Source: Metabacillus schmidteae (lineage in GTDB: Bacteria; Bacillota; Bacilli; Bacillales; Bacillaceae). Taken from it: a stretch of DNA of 64,000 bases. Of this stretch, positions 7,910 to 20,300 are shown piece after piece. The notes below the pieces were generated by a model. The model was given only the letters and a program-made list of their open reading frames with translations. It was not told the origin of the DNA and did no database searches. The DNA lies in NCBI RefSeq assembly GCF_903166545.1, contig NZ_CAESCH010000002.1, forward strand, positions 434,001 through 498,000, read 5' to 3'. A program made the translations under genes and the position numbers. Each line of letters begins with the position of its first letter. Position 1 is the first letter of the stretch.

Positions 7910-9145
7910 TTGAAAAAAAGGTTAGGATTTTCATTGATACTTATTTTATTAGTAACAGTAATGTTAGCTGGTTGTAGTGGAGAAGATAAAAATACAATTA
8001 CTTTTTGGACACCACTAACAGGTGAAGATGGGGCATATATGGATCAGCTTGTTAAAGAATATAATGAAACAGATCCGGAATTTAAGGTAAAACATGTTAT
8101 TACATCTGATATGTATACAAAGATGGCGACAGTTTTAAACTCTGGTAAAGGTATCCCTGACTTATCAATCATTCATGCTGACCGCGTTCCAGGCTTTGTT
8201 AATGATGATATGTTAGAGCCAATGTCTGCTGTAATGGAGTCACAAACTGAACTAAAAGAAGAAAATTTCCTACCGCAAGCTTGGTCTTCAGGAAATATAG
8301 ATGGAACACAATATACGATTCCACTAGATATTCATAGTAACGCGATGTACTACAATAAAGATTTACTTGAAAAATATAATGCAGAGAGTTTCTTAGATGA
8401 TAATGTTGTAACGATTGATGAAATGTTGTCTTTACAAGGGAAATTAGATGAAGGCGATTATGTAGTAAATGATGCTTTATTAAGTTGGGTAATTCTTGCA
8501 CAAGTTCAAAACTTGGGTGGAGATATCCAGGAAGATGGTAAACCAGCAATTGATACAGATGTAATGAAACAAGCCCATGAAGATATTAAAAAACTTGATG
8601 ATGCCGGTTTAATGACACCGTTTGGTGAAGATGGATATTTAATGTTCCAATCTGGAAACGTTTTATTCTCAACAGATGGTACTTGGAGTTCAACAGCTCA
8701 CGCTGGTGTTGAAGGCTTGAATTTTGGTGTAACAAATATTTATTCTACTACTCCTGACAAATTTACAAATAGAGCATCATCCCATTTATTTGCAATGTTA
8801 GAGAATGAAGCCCGTACAGATGAAAAAGAAAAAGGAATTGCTGACTTCCTGGAATTTATCCGTTCAAATTCACTTGAATGGGCGAAAGCAGGACAAATCG
8901 TAGCAAGTAAAGAAGTGAATGAAAGCCCTGAGTATCAAGAATATATGCAATCTTTCTTTACTTCAAATGAACAAGAAATTGAATCTCTGTACATTTACAC
9001 GTATGAATTCTATCCATATGTTCAGGAAGCACTTGATACGTATTCAGTAGATATGATCCGTAACGATGAAGGAATTGATATTGATGAAGGCTTAAAAACA
9101 ATGCAAAAATTTGTAGAAGATAAAATTGCTGAAGGTAACAAATAG
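7910..9145 (+). CDS. Sugar ABC transporter, extracellular solute-binding lipoprotein
   Basis: A 411-residue family-1 solute-binding protein. It has a TTG start with a GGGGGAG ribosome site. A lipoprotein signal peptide ends in VMLAGC, so the mature protein would be anchored to the outer face of the membrane by Cys. The body has the usual cluster-B sugar-binding elements: ITFWTPLTGEDG, IPDLSIIHADR, YTIPLDIHSNAMYYNKDLLEKY and LFSTDGTWSS. Two permeases follow. Given the downstream GH51/GH43 enzymes, the ligand is probably an arabino-oligosaccharide. Confidence 0.88.
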   Translation: MKKRLGFSLILILLVTVMLAGCSGEDKNTITFWTPLTGEDGAYMDQLVKEYNETDPEFKVKHVITSDMYTKMATVLNSGKGIPDLSIIHADRVPGFVNDDMLEPMSAVMESQTELKEENFLPQAWSSGNIDGTQYTIPLDIHSNAMYYNKDLLEKYNAESFLDDNVVTIDEMLSLQGKLDEGDYVVNDALLSWVILAQVQNLGGDIQEDGKPAIDTDVMKQAHEDIKKLDDAGLMTPFGEDGYLMFQSGNVLFSTDGTWSSTAHAGVEGLNFGVTNIYSTTPDKFTNRASSHLFAMLENEARTDEKEKGIADFLEFIRSNSLEWAKAGQIVASKEVNESPEYQEYMQSFFTSNEQEIESLYIYTYEFYPYVQEALDTYSVDMIRNDEGIDIDEGLKTMQKFVEDKIAEGNK

Positions 9146-9204
9146 AAGAGCTAGCCAAAGCAGATTAGATCGTAAAATGAGATGACCTAAAACGAAAGAG
9201 ACAG

Positions 9205-9240
9205 ACCCCTTAGAACATAGAAATTTTAGTTGTAAGGGGT
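9205..9240 (+). terminator. Intercistronic hairpin after the binding-protein gene
   Basis: 8-bp stem ACCCCTTA / TAAGGGGT with a 20-nt loop and no U-run. Such hairpins between binding-protein and permease genes often lower downstream expression or stabilise the upstream message. Confidence 0.5.
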
Positions 9241-9278
9241 TAAACTCTTAGTTATCCCTTTTACAGAAGGAGAAATGA

Positions 9279-10160
9279 ATGCCTATGAATAACAAATTTA
9301 ATTTGACACCTCTTTTCTTTATAGGTCCGCATATTATTTTATTTGCTGTCTTTATTTTCTTACCAACCATCTATGGAATTTACGCTTCATTCACACAATG
9401 GAATTTAATTGGTGATCCAGTTTGGGTAGGACTCGAAAACTATAAAACTATTCTTTTTGATCGCGAATCAACCTTCAATTTTCAATTCACGAACGGTTTG
9501 AAAAATACCTTACTCTTTGTTTTGTTTAGTGTTCCGTTATTAATTGTTATCCCGTTAATGATTGCAGTTTCATTAGAGCATAAAAAAGTAAAAGCGAAAA
9601 ACTTAATTCAGTCAATTATTTATATCCCTGGATTAATTTCCATCTCTGCAGCTGCACTTATTTGGTCATTAATTTTCAACAAACAATTAGGGATTACTGG
9701 GAACGTATTTGGTTCAGAAACTGTTTGGGCAACACACCAACCATATGCTTGGCTCATTATTATTGTCATCACAATATGGGGTGGAGTTGGAGGAAACATG
9801 ATTATTTATCGTGCTTCTATAAACGGTGTATCGCAAGACTTATATGAATCCGCAGATATAGATGGTGCAGGGCCAATTAGAAAATTCTTTAGTATTACAT
9901 TACCTTCTATTCGTTTTCCACTAATTTATACATTTGTCATGACAACTGCTGGTGCATTTAATGTATTCGGCCAACCTCTAATGATGACGGATGGTGGTCC
10001 AAACCAAAGTACATCCGTATTGATGATGTATATTCGAGATTTAGCATTTAGTAGTGGGGAGTCCATCGCAGGTATGGCATCAGCCATGGCAGTATTACTT
10101 GGAATCGTTATCTTAATTATCTCGGCACTACAATATGTTTTAATGAACCGAAATGCATAA
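9279..10160 (+). CDS. Sugar ABC transporter permease (MalF/AraP-like)
   Basis: A 293-residue integral membrane protein with about six transmembrane helices. The EAA loop is visible as ESADIDGAGPIRKFFSITLP, the site that docks with the ATPase subunit. GGPNQSTSVLMMYI near the C-terminus is typical of MalF-type CUT1 permeases. It lies in the arabinan operon between the binding protein and the second permease. A GAAGGAG ribosome site precedes the start. No ATPase gene is present here, so a shared MsmX-type ATPase encoded elsewhere would be needed. Confidence 0.9.
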   Translation: MPMNNKFNLTPLFFIGPHIILFAVFIFLPTIYGIYASFTQWNLIGDPVWVGLENYKTILFDRESTFNFQFTNGLKNTLLFVLFSVPLLIVIPLMIAVSLEHKKVKAKNLIQSIIYIPGLISISAAALIWSLIFNKQLGITGNVFGSETVWATHQPYAWLIIIVITIWGGVGGNMIIYRASINGVSQDLYESADIDGAGPIRKFFSITLPSIRFPLIYTFVMTTAGAFNVFGQPLMMTDGGPNQSTSVLMMYIRDLAFSSGESIAGMASAMAVLLGIVILIISALQYVLMNRNA

Positions 10161-10211
10161 TAAACGAGATAATTTCTAAAAACGGAAATAGAAAAGGCAG
10201 GTGTAGTAATA

Positions 10212-11123
10212 ATGTCTAAAAGTACAAACATCTCAAATTCAACAAACATCTCAAATAATACACATATAAATACGAGCACCAAGAAGAGTTTGAATATCTC
10301 AAAATATTCAGCATACCTATTTTTAATTGTAATTTGTGTCATCTGGGCTGTTCCTGTTATTTTCGGAATTACCACATCATTTCGATCCCAAACAGAGGTT
10401 GTCTCTACAGGTTTTAGGTTATTACCTGTTAACTGGATCATTGATAACTATGTGGCTGTTTTGGAAAATACAGCAACAGCACCAATCTTACGTTGGTTAA
10501 TGAATTCTTTATTTATAGCAACAGCGCATACACTTTTAGTCATTGTGGTTATTTCGATTACTGGTTATGGCTATTCACGCATGAATTTTAAAGGTAGGGA
10601 TGCGTTATTCTTTACTCTACTTGGTATCTCGTTCTTTCCAGCTGTTGTTAACTTAATTCCTTCTTATAAAATTATTGATGCATTAGGTTGGGTTAATACG
10701 GCATGGGCAATGATTATTCCTGGCTTAGCCGGAATGGGGAACATTTTCTTAGTTAGGCAGTTTATGAAAGGAATACCAAAGGAATTGGATGAGTCTGCTC
10801 GTGTAGATGGTGCAGGTGACTTCAGAATCTATTTTTCAGTCATTTTACCATTAATTAAACCTGTATTAATTGTTTGTGGGTTGTTCTCTTTTACTGGATC
10901 GTGGAATGACTTCCTCTGGCCGGTCATTGTTTATACAGATGTGGATAAAATGCCGGTTACAGCTGGTTTGTTATTATTACAAGACATTTATGGAAACTAT
11001 CGCTTGATTGGACAATTAATGGGTTCAGCCATATTAGCGATTATTCCAACATTACTATTGTTCTTATTTGCGCAAAAATATTTTGTACAGTCAATTAACT
11101 TGAATTCTGGTATTAAAGGATAA
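10212..11123 (+). CDS. Sugar ABC transporter permease (MalG/AraQ-like)
   Basis: A 303-residue CUT1 permease. The N-terminus is unusual: about 35 hydrophilic residues rich in Ser, Asn and Thr (repeats of NISN/STN) before the first membrane helix. The EAA loop reads DESARVDGAGDFRIYFSVILP, and FSFTGSWNDFLWPV is the conserved MalG-type segment. It follows the first permease by 51 nt and completes the membrane part of the importer. Confidence 0.9.
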   Translation: MSKSTNISNSTNISNNTHINTSTKKSLNISKYSAYLFLIVICVIWAVPVIFGITTSFRSQTEVVSTGFRLLPVNWIIDNYVAVLENTATAPILRWLMNSLFIATAHTLLVIVVISITGYGYSRMNFKGRDALFFTLLGISFFPAVVNLIPSYKIIDALGWVNTAWAMIIPGLAGMGNIFLVRQFMKGIPKELDESARVDGAGDFRIYFSVILPLIKPVLIVCGLFSFTGSWNDFLWPVIVYTDVDKMPVTAGLLLLQDIYGNYRLIGQLMGSAILAIIPTLLLFLFAQKYFVQSINLNSGIKG

Positions 11124-11204
11124 GTTTTATTAAATCGTTTTAGATATTGACTTGATATCCGGGGATAATGAACATCTTATGAATATAAGTGAGGGATGGA
11201 GAAC

Positions 11205-11627
11205 ATGAACAGAGGACTAGAAAGAAAATTGTTAATAGCAGGATCAATATGGAATATGATTACAGCGCTTATCACAATCTTTGGATATTCTACTTGGTTT
11301 AAAAAAACAGGTGTTCAAGGGTTGCAAAATACGTCTATTGACACAATGCTCGTCGGAACAACGATGATTGATAGTGTATCAAAAGTCATTCTAACCTTTG
11401 GATTATTTATGTTTGTTGGTGCAATTACGAATTTTCTGATTGCTAGAAACATGCAAGATAATACGATTCAAAGAAAGACATTAATTTGGATTGCTTGTTG
11501 GGGACTGCTTCAATTGCTTGTAATGGACGTTATTGGGTTCGTAATATTTCTTATTGCATTTGTTATATACACTGCAAAAAATAAAGCAATTAAGCTATCT
11601 CAAAGTAGACTTGAGAGTATTTCATAA
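11205..11627 (+). CDS. Small membrane protein of unknown function in the arabinan operon
   Basis: About 140 residues with three or four hydrophobic segments: MITALITIFGYSTWF, ILTFGLFMFVGAIT and a long C-terminal pair ending LIAFVIYTAK. No catalytic motif is apparent and I do not recognise the family with certainty. The ATG at 11205 is better spaced from GAGGGATGGAG than the ATG at 11196. It lies between the transporter and the GH51 gene, so it may support uptake or sensing, but the sequence does not show this. Confidence 0.6.
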   Translation: MNRGLERKLLIAGSIWNMITALITIFGYSTWFKKTGVQGLQNTSIDTMLVGTTMIDSVSKVILTFGLFMFVGAITNFLIARNMQDNTIQRKTLIWIACWGLLQLLVMDVIGFVIFLIAFVIYTAKNKAIKLSQSRLESIS

Positions 11628-11769
11628 TAATTTTTTTCTGGAAATCCGTAAATTTTCTTCACCTTGAGAAAGAATCATAATGATTAGATTTGATCCAGGA
11701 TTTGTCGTAAAACCATTTAATAGTAGAGTTTGATAAATAAAAACAATGAAGGTGCGCATAAAACTTTAA

Positions 11770-13317
<1,548 letters not shown>

Positions 13318-13360
13318 TAGAATGTTTGGGTAATAAATAGATCTTTTTTAATAGATAACA

Positions 13361-13443
13361 GGCTTTGTTATTAAATTGTTAATAAAGAAGTTGTCCTAGA
13401 TGTTGATCATGGGAATCAAACTAAAAATACACATAACAAAGCC
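13361..13443 (+). repeat. Inverted repeat in the abfA-GH43 intergenic region
   Basis: Perfect 11-bp arms GGCTTTGTTAT (13361-13371) and ATAACAAAGCC (13433-13443), 61 nt apart, with a smaller TTGTTAATAAAG segment inside. In RNA this would fold into a long-loop structure ahead of the GH43 gene. Function unknown. Confidence 0.5.
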
Positions 13444-13472
13444 AAAATTAAATATGTATTGGGGATGTCGTC

Positions 13473-14450
13473 TTGGTAGAATTTAATGTAAATAATCCAC
13501 TAATAGAACAACGTGCAGATCCTTGGATTTTTAAACATACAGATGGTTATTACTATTTTACAGCTTCTGTACCTGAATATGACAGAATCGAGTTGCGACG
13601 CTCTCAATCTATTAAAGGGTTAGCAGAAGCTGAGGGAAAAACGATTTGGGTTAAACATGAAGCAGGTTTAATGAGTGCAAATATTTGGGCACCTGAAATC
13701 AATTATATCGATGGAAAATGGTATGTGTACTTTGCTGCTGCACGAACAACTGAAACGAAGGAAGGTTTATTTGATCATCGGATGTTTGTACTGGAAAATT
13801 CATCCGAAAATCCACTGGAAGGTGAGTGGGTGGAAAAAGGTCAAGTGAAAACGAAATGGGAATCCTTTGCGTTAGACGCTACCACTTTTGAGCATAAAGG
13901 AATTCGCTACTACGTATGGGCTCAAAAGGATCCTGAGATTGTCGGAAATTCAAATCTTTATATTTCTGAAATGGAGAATCCGTGGACACTTAAAGGTGAA
14001 CAGGTATGTATCACTACTCCTGAATATGACTGGGAAAAAATTGGCTTTTTAGTGAATGAAGGTGCCGCGGTACTGAAGAGAAATGGTCGTATTTTTATGA
14101 CGTTCTCAGCAAGTGCGACAGATTATAACTATTGTATGGGATTATTAACAGCAGATGAAAACAGTGATTTGCTGGACCCGAAATCATGGGTGAAATCACC
14201 GGAACCTGTTTTTACTACCTCTGAGGAAAATAGTCAATATGGTCCGGGACATAATAGTTTTACTGTTTCTGAAGATGGGTTACAGGATATTCTTGTTTTT
14301 CACGCAAGAAGTTACAAGGAAATTGAAGGTAATCCACTATATGATCCAAACCGACACACACGTGTACAGCCTTTTCAGTGGAATGAAGATGGAACACCAA
14401 ACTTTGGGGTTCCAAGACCGGATACGAAATTGAAATTCCCTACTTTGTAA
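13473..14450 (+). CDS. Glycoside hydrolase family 43 (arabinofuranosidase/xylosidase type)
   Basis: A 325-residue five-bladed propeller enzyme without a signal peptide. The three acidic GH43 residues are visible: Asp16 in RADPWIF, Asp135 in FALDATTF and Glu196 in LVNEGAAV. The frame starts at a TTG with GGGGATG upstream. GH43 enzymes of this size cleave arabinofuranosyl or xylosyl linkages; the exact linkage is not evident. Its position between two GH51 genes supports a role in trimming imported arabinan or arabinoxylan fragments. Confidence 0.85.
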   Translation: MVEFNVNNPLIEQRADPWIFKHTDGYYYFTASVPEYDRIELRRSQSIKGLAEAEGKTIWVKHEAGLMSANIWAPEINYIDGKWYVYFAAARTTETKEGLFDHRMFVLENSSENPLEGEWVEKGQVKTKWESFALDATTFEHKGIRYYVWAQKDPEIVGNSNLYISEMENPWTLKGEQVCITTPEYDWEKIGFLVNEGAAVLKRNGRIFMTFSASATDYNYCMGLLTADENSDLLDPKSWVKSPEPVFTTSEENSQYGPGHNSFTVSEDGLQDILVFHARSYKEIEGNPLYDPNRHTRVQPFQWNEDGTPNFGVPRPDTKLKFPTL

Positions 14451-14455
14451 GTTAA

Positions 14456-14486
14456 AAAGGCTGATTATCATTAATAATCAGCCTTT
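14456..14486 (+). terminator. Intrinsic terminator after the GH43 gene
   Basis: Hairpin AAAGGCTGATTAT ... ATAATCAGCCTTT with a 3-5 nt loop, followed by a weak T-rich stretch. It suggests that the second GH51 gene has its own transcript or depends on read-through. Confidence 0.75.
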
Positions 14487-14566
14487 CCTTCTATAAGTGA
14501 TCAATTTAATCGAAAATATTGGAATCCCTTTCGTGAAAATGAATGAACGATTCCGGTAAATCAAAA

Positions 14567-14592
14567 GTTCTTTTTGTTATCACAAAAAGAAC
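14567..14592. promoter_or_regulatory. Perfect inverted repeat upstream of the second GH51 gene
   Basis: 11-bp arms GTTCTTTTTGT / ACAAAAAGAAC with a 4-nt centre, followed by CCCGCCG rather than a U-run, so not an obvious terminator. Candidate operator or leader hairpin about 130 nt before the start codon. Confidence 0.45.
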
Positions 14593-14719
14593 CCGCCGTT
14601 TCTGTCTATGATCAAGAAGTTGATGATGTAAAAAAAGGTACTTGAATTTTTTCTTACAATGCTTTACCTCGGGTAGAACCACACAATTACTCTTATTCTA
14701 ATAAAGGTGGGACTTATCA

Positions 14720-16207
14720 ATGAAAAACACTGTTGTAGTAAATACAGACGTTGAAAAAGGTACTATTAACAAAAATATCTATGGTCATTTTGCTGAACAT
14801 TTAGGTCGGTGTATTTATGAAGGAATTTGGGTTGGAGAAGACTCATCAATTCCAAATACAAAAGGAATTCGAAATGATGTTTTAGAAGCGCTAAAACAAA
14901 TTAATATTCCGGTACTTCGTTGGCCAGGCGGCTGTTTTGCTGATGAATATCATTGGAAAGATGGCGTGGGTCCAAGAGAAAATCGTAAGCGCATGGTCAA
15001 CACACACTGGGGTGGTGTTGTTGAAAACAACCACTTTGGAACACATGAATTTATGCTCCTATGCGACTTATTAGAATGTGAACCTTATATTTGCGGCAAT
15101 GTTGGGAGTGGAACTGTTCAAGAAATGTCTGAATGGGTAGAGTACATGACATTTGACGGTGAATCACCGATGGCAAACTGGCGTCAAGAAAATGGTAGAG
15201 AAGAGCCATGGAAATTGAAATACTTTGGAGTTGGAAATGAAAACTGGGGTTGCGGTGGTCATATGCGACCTGAGTATTATGCAGATCTTTATCGTAGATA
15301 TCAAACATATGTTAGAAACTATGGCGATAACAAACTCTATAAAATTGCTGGTGGAGCAAATGTAGATGATTACAATTGGACAGAGGTTTTAATGCGTGAA
15401 GCAGGTCGTTTCATGGATGGCTTAAGTCTGCATTATTACACGATCCCGGGAGACTTCTGGCTAGGTAAAGGTTCTGCAACAAACTTCCCTGAAGATGAAT
15501 GGCTAATTACAATGCAAAAGGCTCTTCATATGGATGAGTTAATTACAAAGCACAGCACAATCATGGATAAATATGATCCTGAAAAACGTGTTGGTATGAT
15601 TATTGATGAGTGGGGTACTTGGTTTGATGTGGAGCCGGGCACAAATCCAGGATTCCTATACCAGCAAAATACAATTCGTGATGCATTAGTAGCTGCAGTT
15701 CACTTTCATATTTTCCATAAGCATAGTGACCGTGTACAAATGACAAATATCGCTCAAACAGTTAACGTTTTACAAGCAATGGTATTAACAGAAGGAGAAA
15801 AAATGATTCTCACTCCAACATATCATGTATTTGATATGTTCAAGGTACATCAGGATGCAACACTTTTATCAGTTGACGTGTCTGTTGATACAATCAAAGT
15901 GAATAACCAGGAACTTCCACAAGTAACTGTTTCTGCATCGAAAGACAAAGATGGAAAAGTAAATATTAGCTTATGTAATATTGATCATAAAGAATCTGCT
16001 TCTTTAGCACTTCAGCTTCGCGGTCTTAAAGAACAAATTTCCAGCTTAACAGGAACAATTCTTACAGCAAATACAATTGACGCACATAATACATTTGAAC
16101 AACCGGAAGTTGTGAAACCAGCTGAATATACTCAAGCTTCCATTGAAAATGATCAATTAAATGCAACTTTACCACCAATGTCAGTTGTGTTGTTAACGAT
16201 TGAATAG
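14720..16207 (+). CDS. abf2: Alpha-L-arabinofuranosidase, GH51 (Abf2/XsaA-like)
   Basis: 495 residues, the length of B. subtilis Abf2, with closely matching blocks such as [14 protein letters not shown] and [16 protein letters not shown]. Acid/base Glu174 is in [10 protein letters not shown] and nucleophile Glu297 in IIDEWGTWF. No signal peptide. It differs clearly from the first GH51 enzyme of this locus, and Bacillus typically keeps both because they have complementary preferences for arabinan and arabinoxylan side chains. The ribosome site AAAGGTGGG precedes the ATG. It is separated from GH43 by a terminator and an inverted repeat. Confidence 0.93.
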   Translation: MKNTVVVNTDVEKGTINKNIYGHFAEHLGRCIYEGIWVGEDSSIPNTKGIRNDVLEALKQINIPVLRWPGGCFADEYHWKDGVGPRENRKRMVNTHWGGVVENNHFGTHEFMLLCDLLECEPYICGNVGSGTVQEMSEWVEYMTFDGESPMANWRQENGREEPWKLKYFGVGNENWGCGGHMRPEYYADLYRRYQTYVRNYGDNKLYKIAGGANVDDYNWTEVLMREAGRFMDGLSLHYYTIPGDFWLGKGSATNFPEDEWLITMQKALHMDELITKHSTIMDKYDPEKRVGMIIDEWGTWFDVEPGTNPGFLYQQNTIRDALVAAVHFHIFHKHSDRVQMTNIAQTVNVLQAMVLTEGEKMILTPTYHVFDMFKVHQDATLLSVDVSVDTIKVNNQELPQVTVSASKDKDGKVNISLCNIDHKESASLALQLRGLKEQISSLTGTILTANTIDAHNTFEQPEVVKPAEYTQASIENDQLNATLPPMSVVLLTIE

Positions 16208-16228
16208 GAAAAGAATAAAACCGGTTGA

Positions 16229-16260
16229 AAAAGAGACAGAGAATTCACTCTGTCTCTTTT
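16229..16260. terminator. Bidirectional terminator between abf2 and the TetR gene
   Basis: 13-bp perfect arms AAAAGAGACAGAG / CTCTGTCTCTTTT with a 6-nt loop. It overlaps the 3' end of the convergent TetR reading frame. Confidence 0.85.
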
Positions 16261-17114
16261 CTATTAGTTGAATAATATTCAAAAATGAATGACCGATAAG
16301 TATCAAGGGTCGGATAACCATCGAAATTTGATAGCATCCCGTGAATAACTGGTACTCTAGGTTTTTCCTTTCCAATTTCCTCTTTTAATACTTGATAAGT
16401 AACAGCTAATTCATCTGATCCTAGTTTTTCTATTTCATCTTCAAGATCTTTTAACACATTTAACATTGAGGGATGTTCCTCAGAAAATAAAAAATTAGAT
16501 AATATCGTTTCTGCTCTTTCCTTTGTTAAGAAGGGCTTGTCTTTATGAATGTCTTTCACCATGCTATCCAGCCTATTAAGCATAAACTCTGTCAGGCTCC
16601 TTAATTCAAAGTCATGTGTTGAAAACAACAATACACCCATATACGATTTAATAATTCCTTCAAGAATAATCGTAATATCCCATGAAAAGGGCTCAATTTT
16701 CGGACCGTAAATCTCTATGATTCTTTTTCGATAATGCTGATGTGACTCCATTTGCTTTTCATATAATAGATGTTTAATGGTGTCATTTCTCGGAATAGCC
16801 TGCTCTTTTGCCAGCATTACGAGAAGATCTCGATGAGTAATAAAATGTGAACATAAAGCCACCTGTTCACGAATTAATTTTTCACGAGGATTTTGTTCAG
16901 TTTCGGTTACTTCTGTAAAAGTTTTGTTAAGTATGTCAAAATGATATTGTAAAATGGCTGTCAGTAATTCATCCTTTGATTTAAAGTGTAAGTAAAAAGC
17001 ACCTTTTGAAATACCACTTTCTGTAGCAATTTCTTGAACTGAGGTTGCTGAAAACCCCTTGCTAGCAAACAGTCTCATCCCGACTTCAATAATTTGCATT
17101 TCTTTGTTTTTCAT
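16245..17114 (-). CDS. yerO: TetR-family repressor of the RND pump (YerO-like)
   Basis: A 289-residue TetR regulator, long for the family like B. subtilis YerO. Residues 5-52 contain the DNA-binding domain (RLFASKGFSATSVQEIATESGISKGAFYLHFKSKDELL). The rest is the helical ligand-binding and dimerisation part. It is transcribed divergently from an RND efflux gene, and two palindromes lie in the shared promoter region. By analogy with YerO/YerP it should repress the pump. The C-terminal codons run into the terminator stem shared with abf2. Confidence 0.85.
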   Translation of the reverse strand: MKNKEMQIIEVGMRLFASKGFSATSVQEIATESGISKGAFYLHFKSKDELLTAILQYHFDILNKTFTEVTETEQNPREKLIREQVALCSHFITHRDLLVMLAKEQAIPRNDTIKHLLYEKQMESHQHYRKRIIEIYGPKIEPFSWDITIILEGIIKSYMGVLLFSTHDFELRSLTEFMLNRLDSMVKDIHKDKPFLTKERAETILSNFLFSEEHPSMLNVLKDLEDEIEKLGSDELAVTYQVLKEEIGKEKPRVPVIHGMLSNFDGYPTLDTYRSFIFEYYSTNRKETE

Positions 17115-17229
17115 AAAAATAACCCCCGTGGTCCCAAGTTCGCACTTCTACTATAAACGATTTCGAAATAAAATGTGAAACTTTTGTTAACCATATCCGT
17201 AAATAATGATAAATTACCTAACAAATAAA

Positions 17230-17283
17230 TTGACGATTGACTGGCTGGTCAGTTATATTAGGGTTATTGTGACTAGTCAGTCA
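17230..17283 (+). promoter_or_regulatory. Promoter of the RND pump with two TetR-type operators
   Basis: TTGACG (17230-17235), 18-nt spacer, TATATT (17254-17259). The palindrome TGACTGGCTGGTCAGT (17238-17253) fills the spacer exactly. A second, TGACTAGTCAGTCA (17270-17283), lies just beyond the expected start site. The common half-site is TGACT. This arrangement suggests direct steric repression by the divergent TetR protein. Confidence 0.75.
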
Positions 17284-17344
17284 TTGGTTACATTATACCA
17301 GAGTTATCAACCTTATTCAAAAAGGAAGAGGAAGGTGTCATATA

Positions 17345-20300
17345 TTGAAAAGTTTAGTCAATTTTGTCCTGAAAAATAAACTTGCTGTATGGTTATTAAC
17401 GATCATCATTACAGTTGCCGGTTTATATTCTGGGACAAGAATGAAAATGGAAAGTATACCGGATGTATCAATTCCGTATTTAATTGTCATGGGAGTTTAC
17501 CCAGGAGCAACGGCTGAGCAAGTAATGGATGAAATATCGATGCCAATGGAACAAAATATTGAGGGACTTGAAGATGTTGCGGCTGTTTATTCGAATTCTT
17601 CAGCAAACGTAGCCCAAGTTCAGGTCGAATATGAATATGGCGTAGATATGGATGAGAAAAAACGCGAATTAGAAGCAGCCATTGATAATATTTCATTACC
17701 GGAAGATGCCGAAGAGCCAACAATAATGGCGCTTAGTATGAATATGATGCCGGTGGTAGCATTATCTATCAGCAGCACAGATGAAGACATTGTTGACCTT
17801 TCTACAACAGTTGAAGAATCAATCCTCCCGGAAATAGAAAAAATTGATGGTGTTGGATCAACAACTATTACTGGTCAACATCTTGAAGAAGTACAATTTA
17901 CTTATGACCATGCGGAAATGGAAAAATTGGGAATAACCGAAGACACTGTTAAACAAATGGTTCAAGCAAGTGATATGGCTCTTTCTTTAGGTCTGCAGGA
18001 ATATAAAGAAGGTGAACAAGCTCTTGCAATTGATGGTGATATAAAAACGGTTGATGAATTAAAAAAGCTGCAAATTCCTGTTACACCATCAGAGCAAAAT
18101 CCAACTCCGTTTGTCAAATTAGAGGAAATTGCTAAAGTAGAAACAGTTGGTAAGGTACAATCTATTTCTCGTACAAACGGGGATGACGCAATTTCTGTCC
18201 AAATCACGAAAGGACAACAGGCGAACACAGTAGATGTCGTGAATGCCGTTAAAGATTTGATAGCAGAGCAAGAAAAAGATATAGATGGTTTAGTCATAGA
18301 TGTTACATTAGACCAAGCGGAACCAATCGAAGATTCAGTTTTCACGATGGTAGAAAAAGCCTTGTTCGGTGGTTTGTTCGCGGTCATTATTATTCTTCTA
18401 TTCCTTCGTGATATCAAATCAACGATTATTTCTATTATCTCAATTCCAGTTTCTATCTTTATGGCATTCTTGCTATTAAACTGGCTTGATATAACGTTAA
18501 ATATTATGACACTAGGTGCGATTACAGTCGCTATTGGTCGGGTTATCGACGACTCGATTGTCGTAGTGGAGAATATATATAGAAGGATGCACTTAGAAGA
18601 AGAGAAGCTTCGAGGTCGTGCATTAATCCGTGAAGCAACAATTGAAATGTTTAAACCAATCCTTTCTTCAACACTTGTAACAGTTGCAGTATTCGCACCA
18701 CTTATGTTAGTTGGCGGGATGGTTGGTGAGCTGTTTAGACCATTTGCCTTAACGATGGCATTTGCTCTTGGTGCATCATTACTTGTTGCAATTACGATTG
18801 TGCCAGCATTATCTCACTTCTTATTCCGTAAAAAATTATACGGCGAGAAAAAAGCATCGAAACACGAAGAGGTTGGCAGAATTGCAAATTGGTATAAAGG
18901 TGTTTTAGAAGGTGTACTAAATCATAAAATCATCACTTCCATCATTGCAATTGTATTACTAGTTGGATCACTCGCATTGACTCCTCTAATCGGTTTCAGC
19001 TTTATGGGGTCTGAAGAGGAAAAAACAATCTATCTAACCTATACACCAGCAACAGGTGAACTTGAAGACGAAACGTTAGAAAATCTTGAAGAAGTTGAAC
19101 AAGAATTAATGAAGCGTGATGATTTAAAGACTGTTCAATTATCGTTCAATAATAGTGATAGTGCAGACGCATCCACGATGATGATGGGTGGAGGAAACGG
19201 TGCGTTAATGTATCTATTCTTTGATGAAGATACAGAAAATTTCTCTGATGTGAAAGAAGAAGTTGAAGATTATGTCTTTAACATTGACCAATCAGGTGAA
19301 TGGAAATCCCAAGACATGATGGGCGGAGGAATGGCATCAAACGAAGTAAGCTATACACTGTATAGTGAAGATTTAGATGATTTGAATAAGGCGGTTAACC
19401 AAATAGAGGACGCATTAAAAGAGGTAGAAAACCTTGAAGATGTAGAATCTGATATGGAAAATCCATATGTTGAGCATGTGCTGAACATAGATCACGAGCA
19501 AATTATGCAATATGGTTTAACTACAGGACAAATTGTTGGGGCATTAACTGCTACAGGATCTGAAGAAGTGCTTACAACCGTAGAAAATGACGGTGAAGAA
19601 ATTGATGTTATCGTTCAACGCGAAGAGAAAACCGACGCAACATCTATTGATGAATTACTAGAAACAGAAATTCCTACTGCTACTGGTTCGACTATGCCGT
19701 TGTCTGAGCTAGTCACAACAGAAGAGGGTACGACTTATAACACTCTATCCCGCAGTGAAGGGGAATACTATGCAACTGTTTCAGGAACTGTCACAACAGA
19801 TGATGTTTCTACAGCAACAACTCAAGCAGATGAAAAAATTGATGAGCTAGATTTACCTGAAGGAGTAGAAACTGGAGTAGCTGGTGTTGCTGCTGATATG
19901 CAGGAGACATTTACACAGCTTGGAATAGCAATGATTGCGGCGATCCTCATTGTTTACTTTATCTTGGTTGTCACATTTGGTGAAGGTTTAGCACCATTTG
20001 CGATTCTATTCTCATTACCATTTGCTGTAATTGGGTCCTTTGTAGGACTATGGATTGCGGGTGAAACCATTTCAGTTTCAGTTATGATGGGTCTACTTAT
20101 GTTGATTGGTATCGTTGTGACAAACGCCATTGTACTTGTGGATCGTATTATTCATATGGAACGCGATGGTATGGCTTTACGTGATGCAATTGTTGAAGCA
20201 GGTGCGACAAGACTACGTCCAATCCTTATGACTGCTATAGCTACGATCGGCGCGATGATCCCAATGGTATTTGAGGGTGCAGGATCTGCCCTTATCTCAA

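Noticed and set aside
14567..14592. Intrinsic terminator before abf2
   Set aside because: The stem is good but it is followed by CCCGCCG, not a T-run; listed as a regulatory inverted repeat instead.
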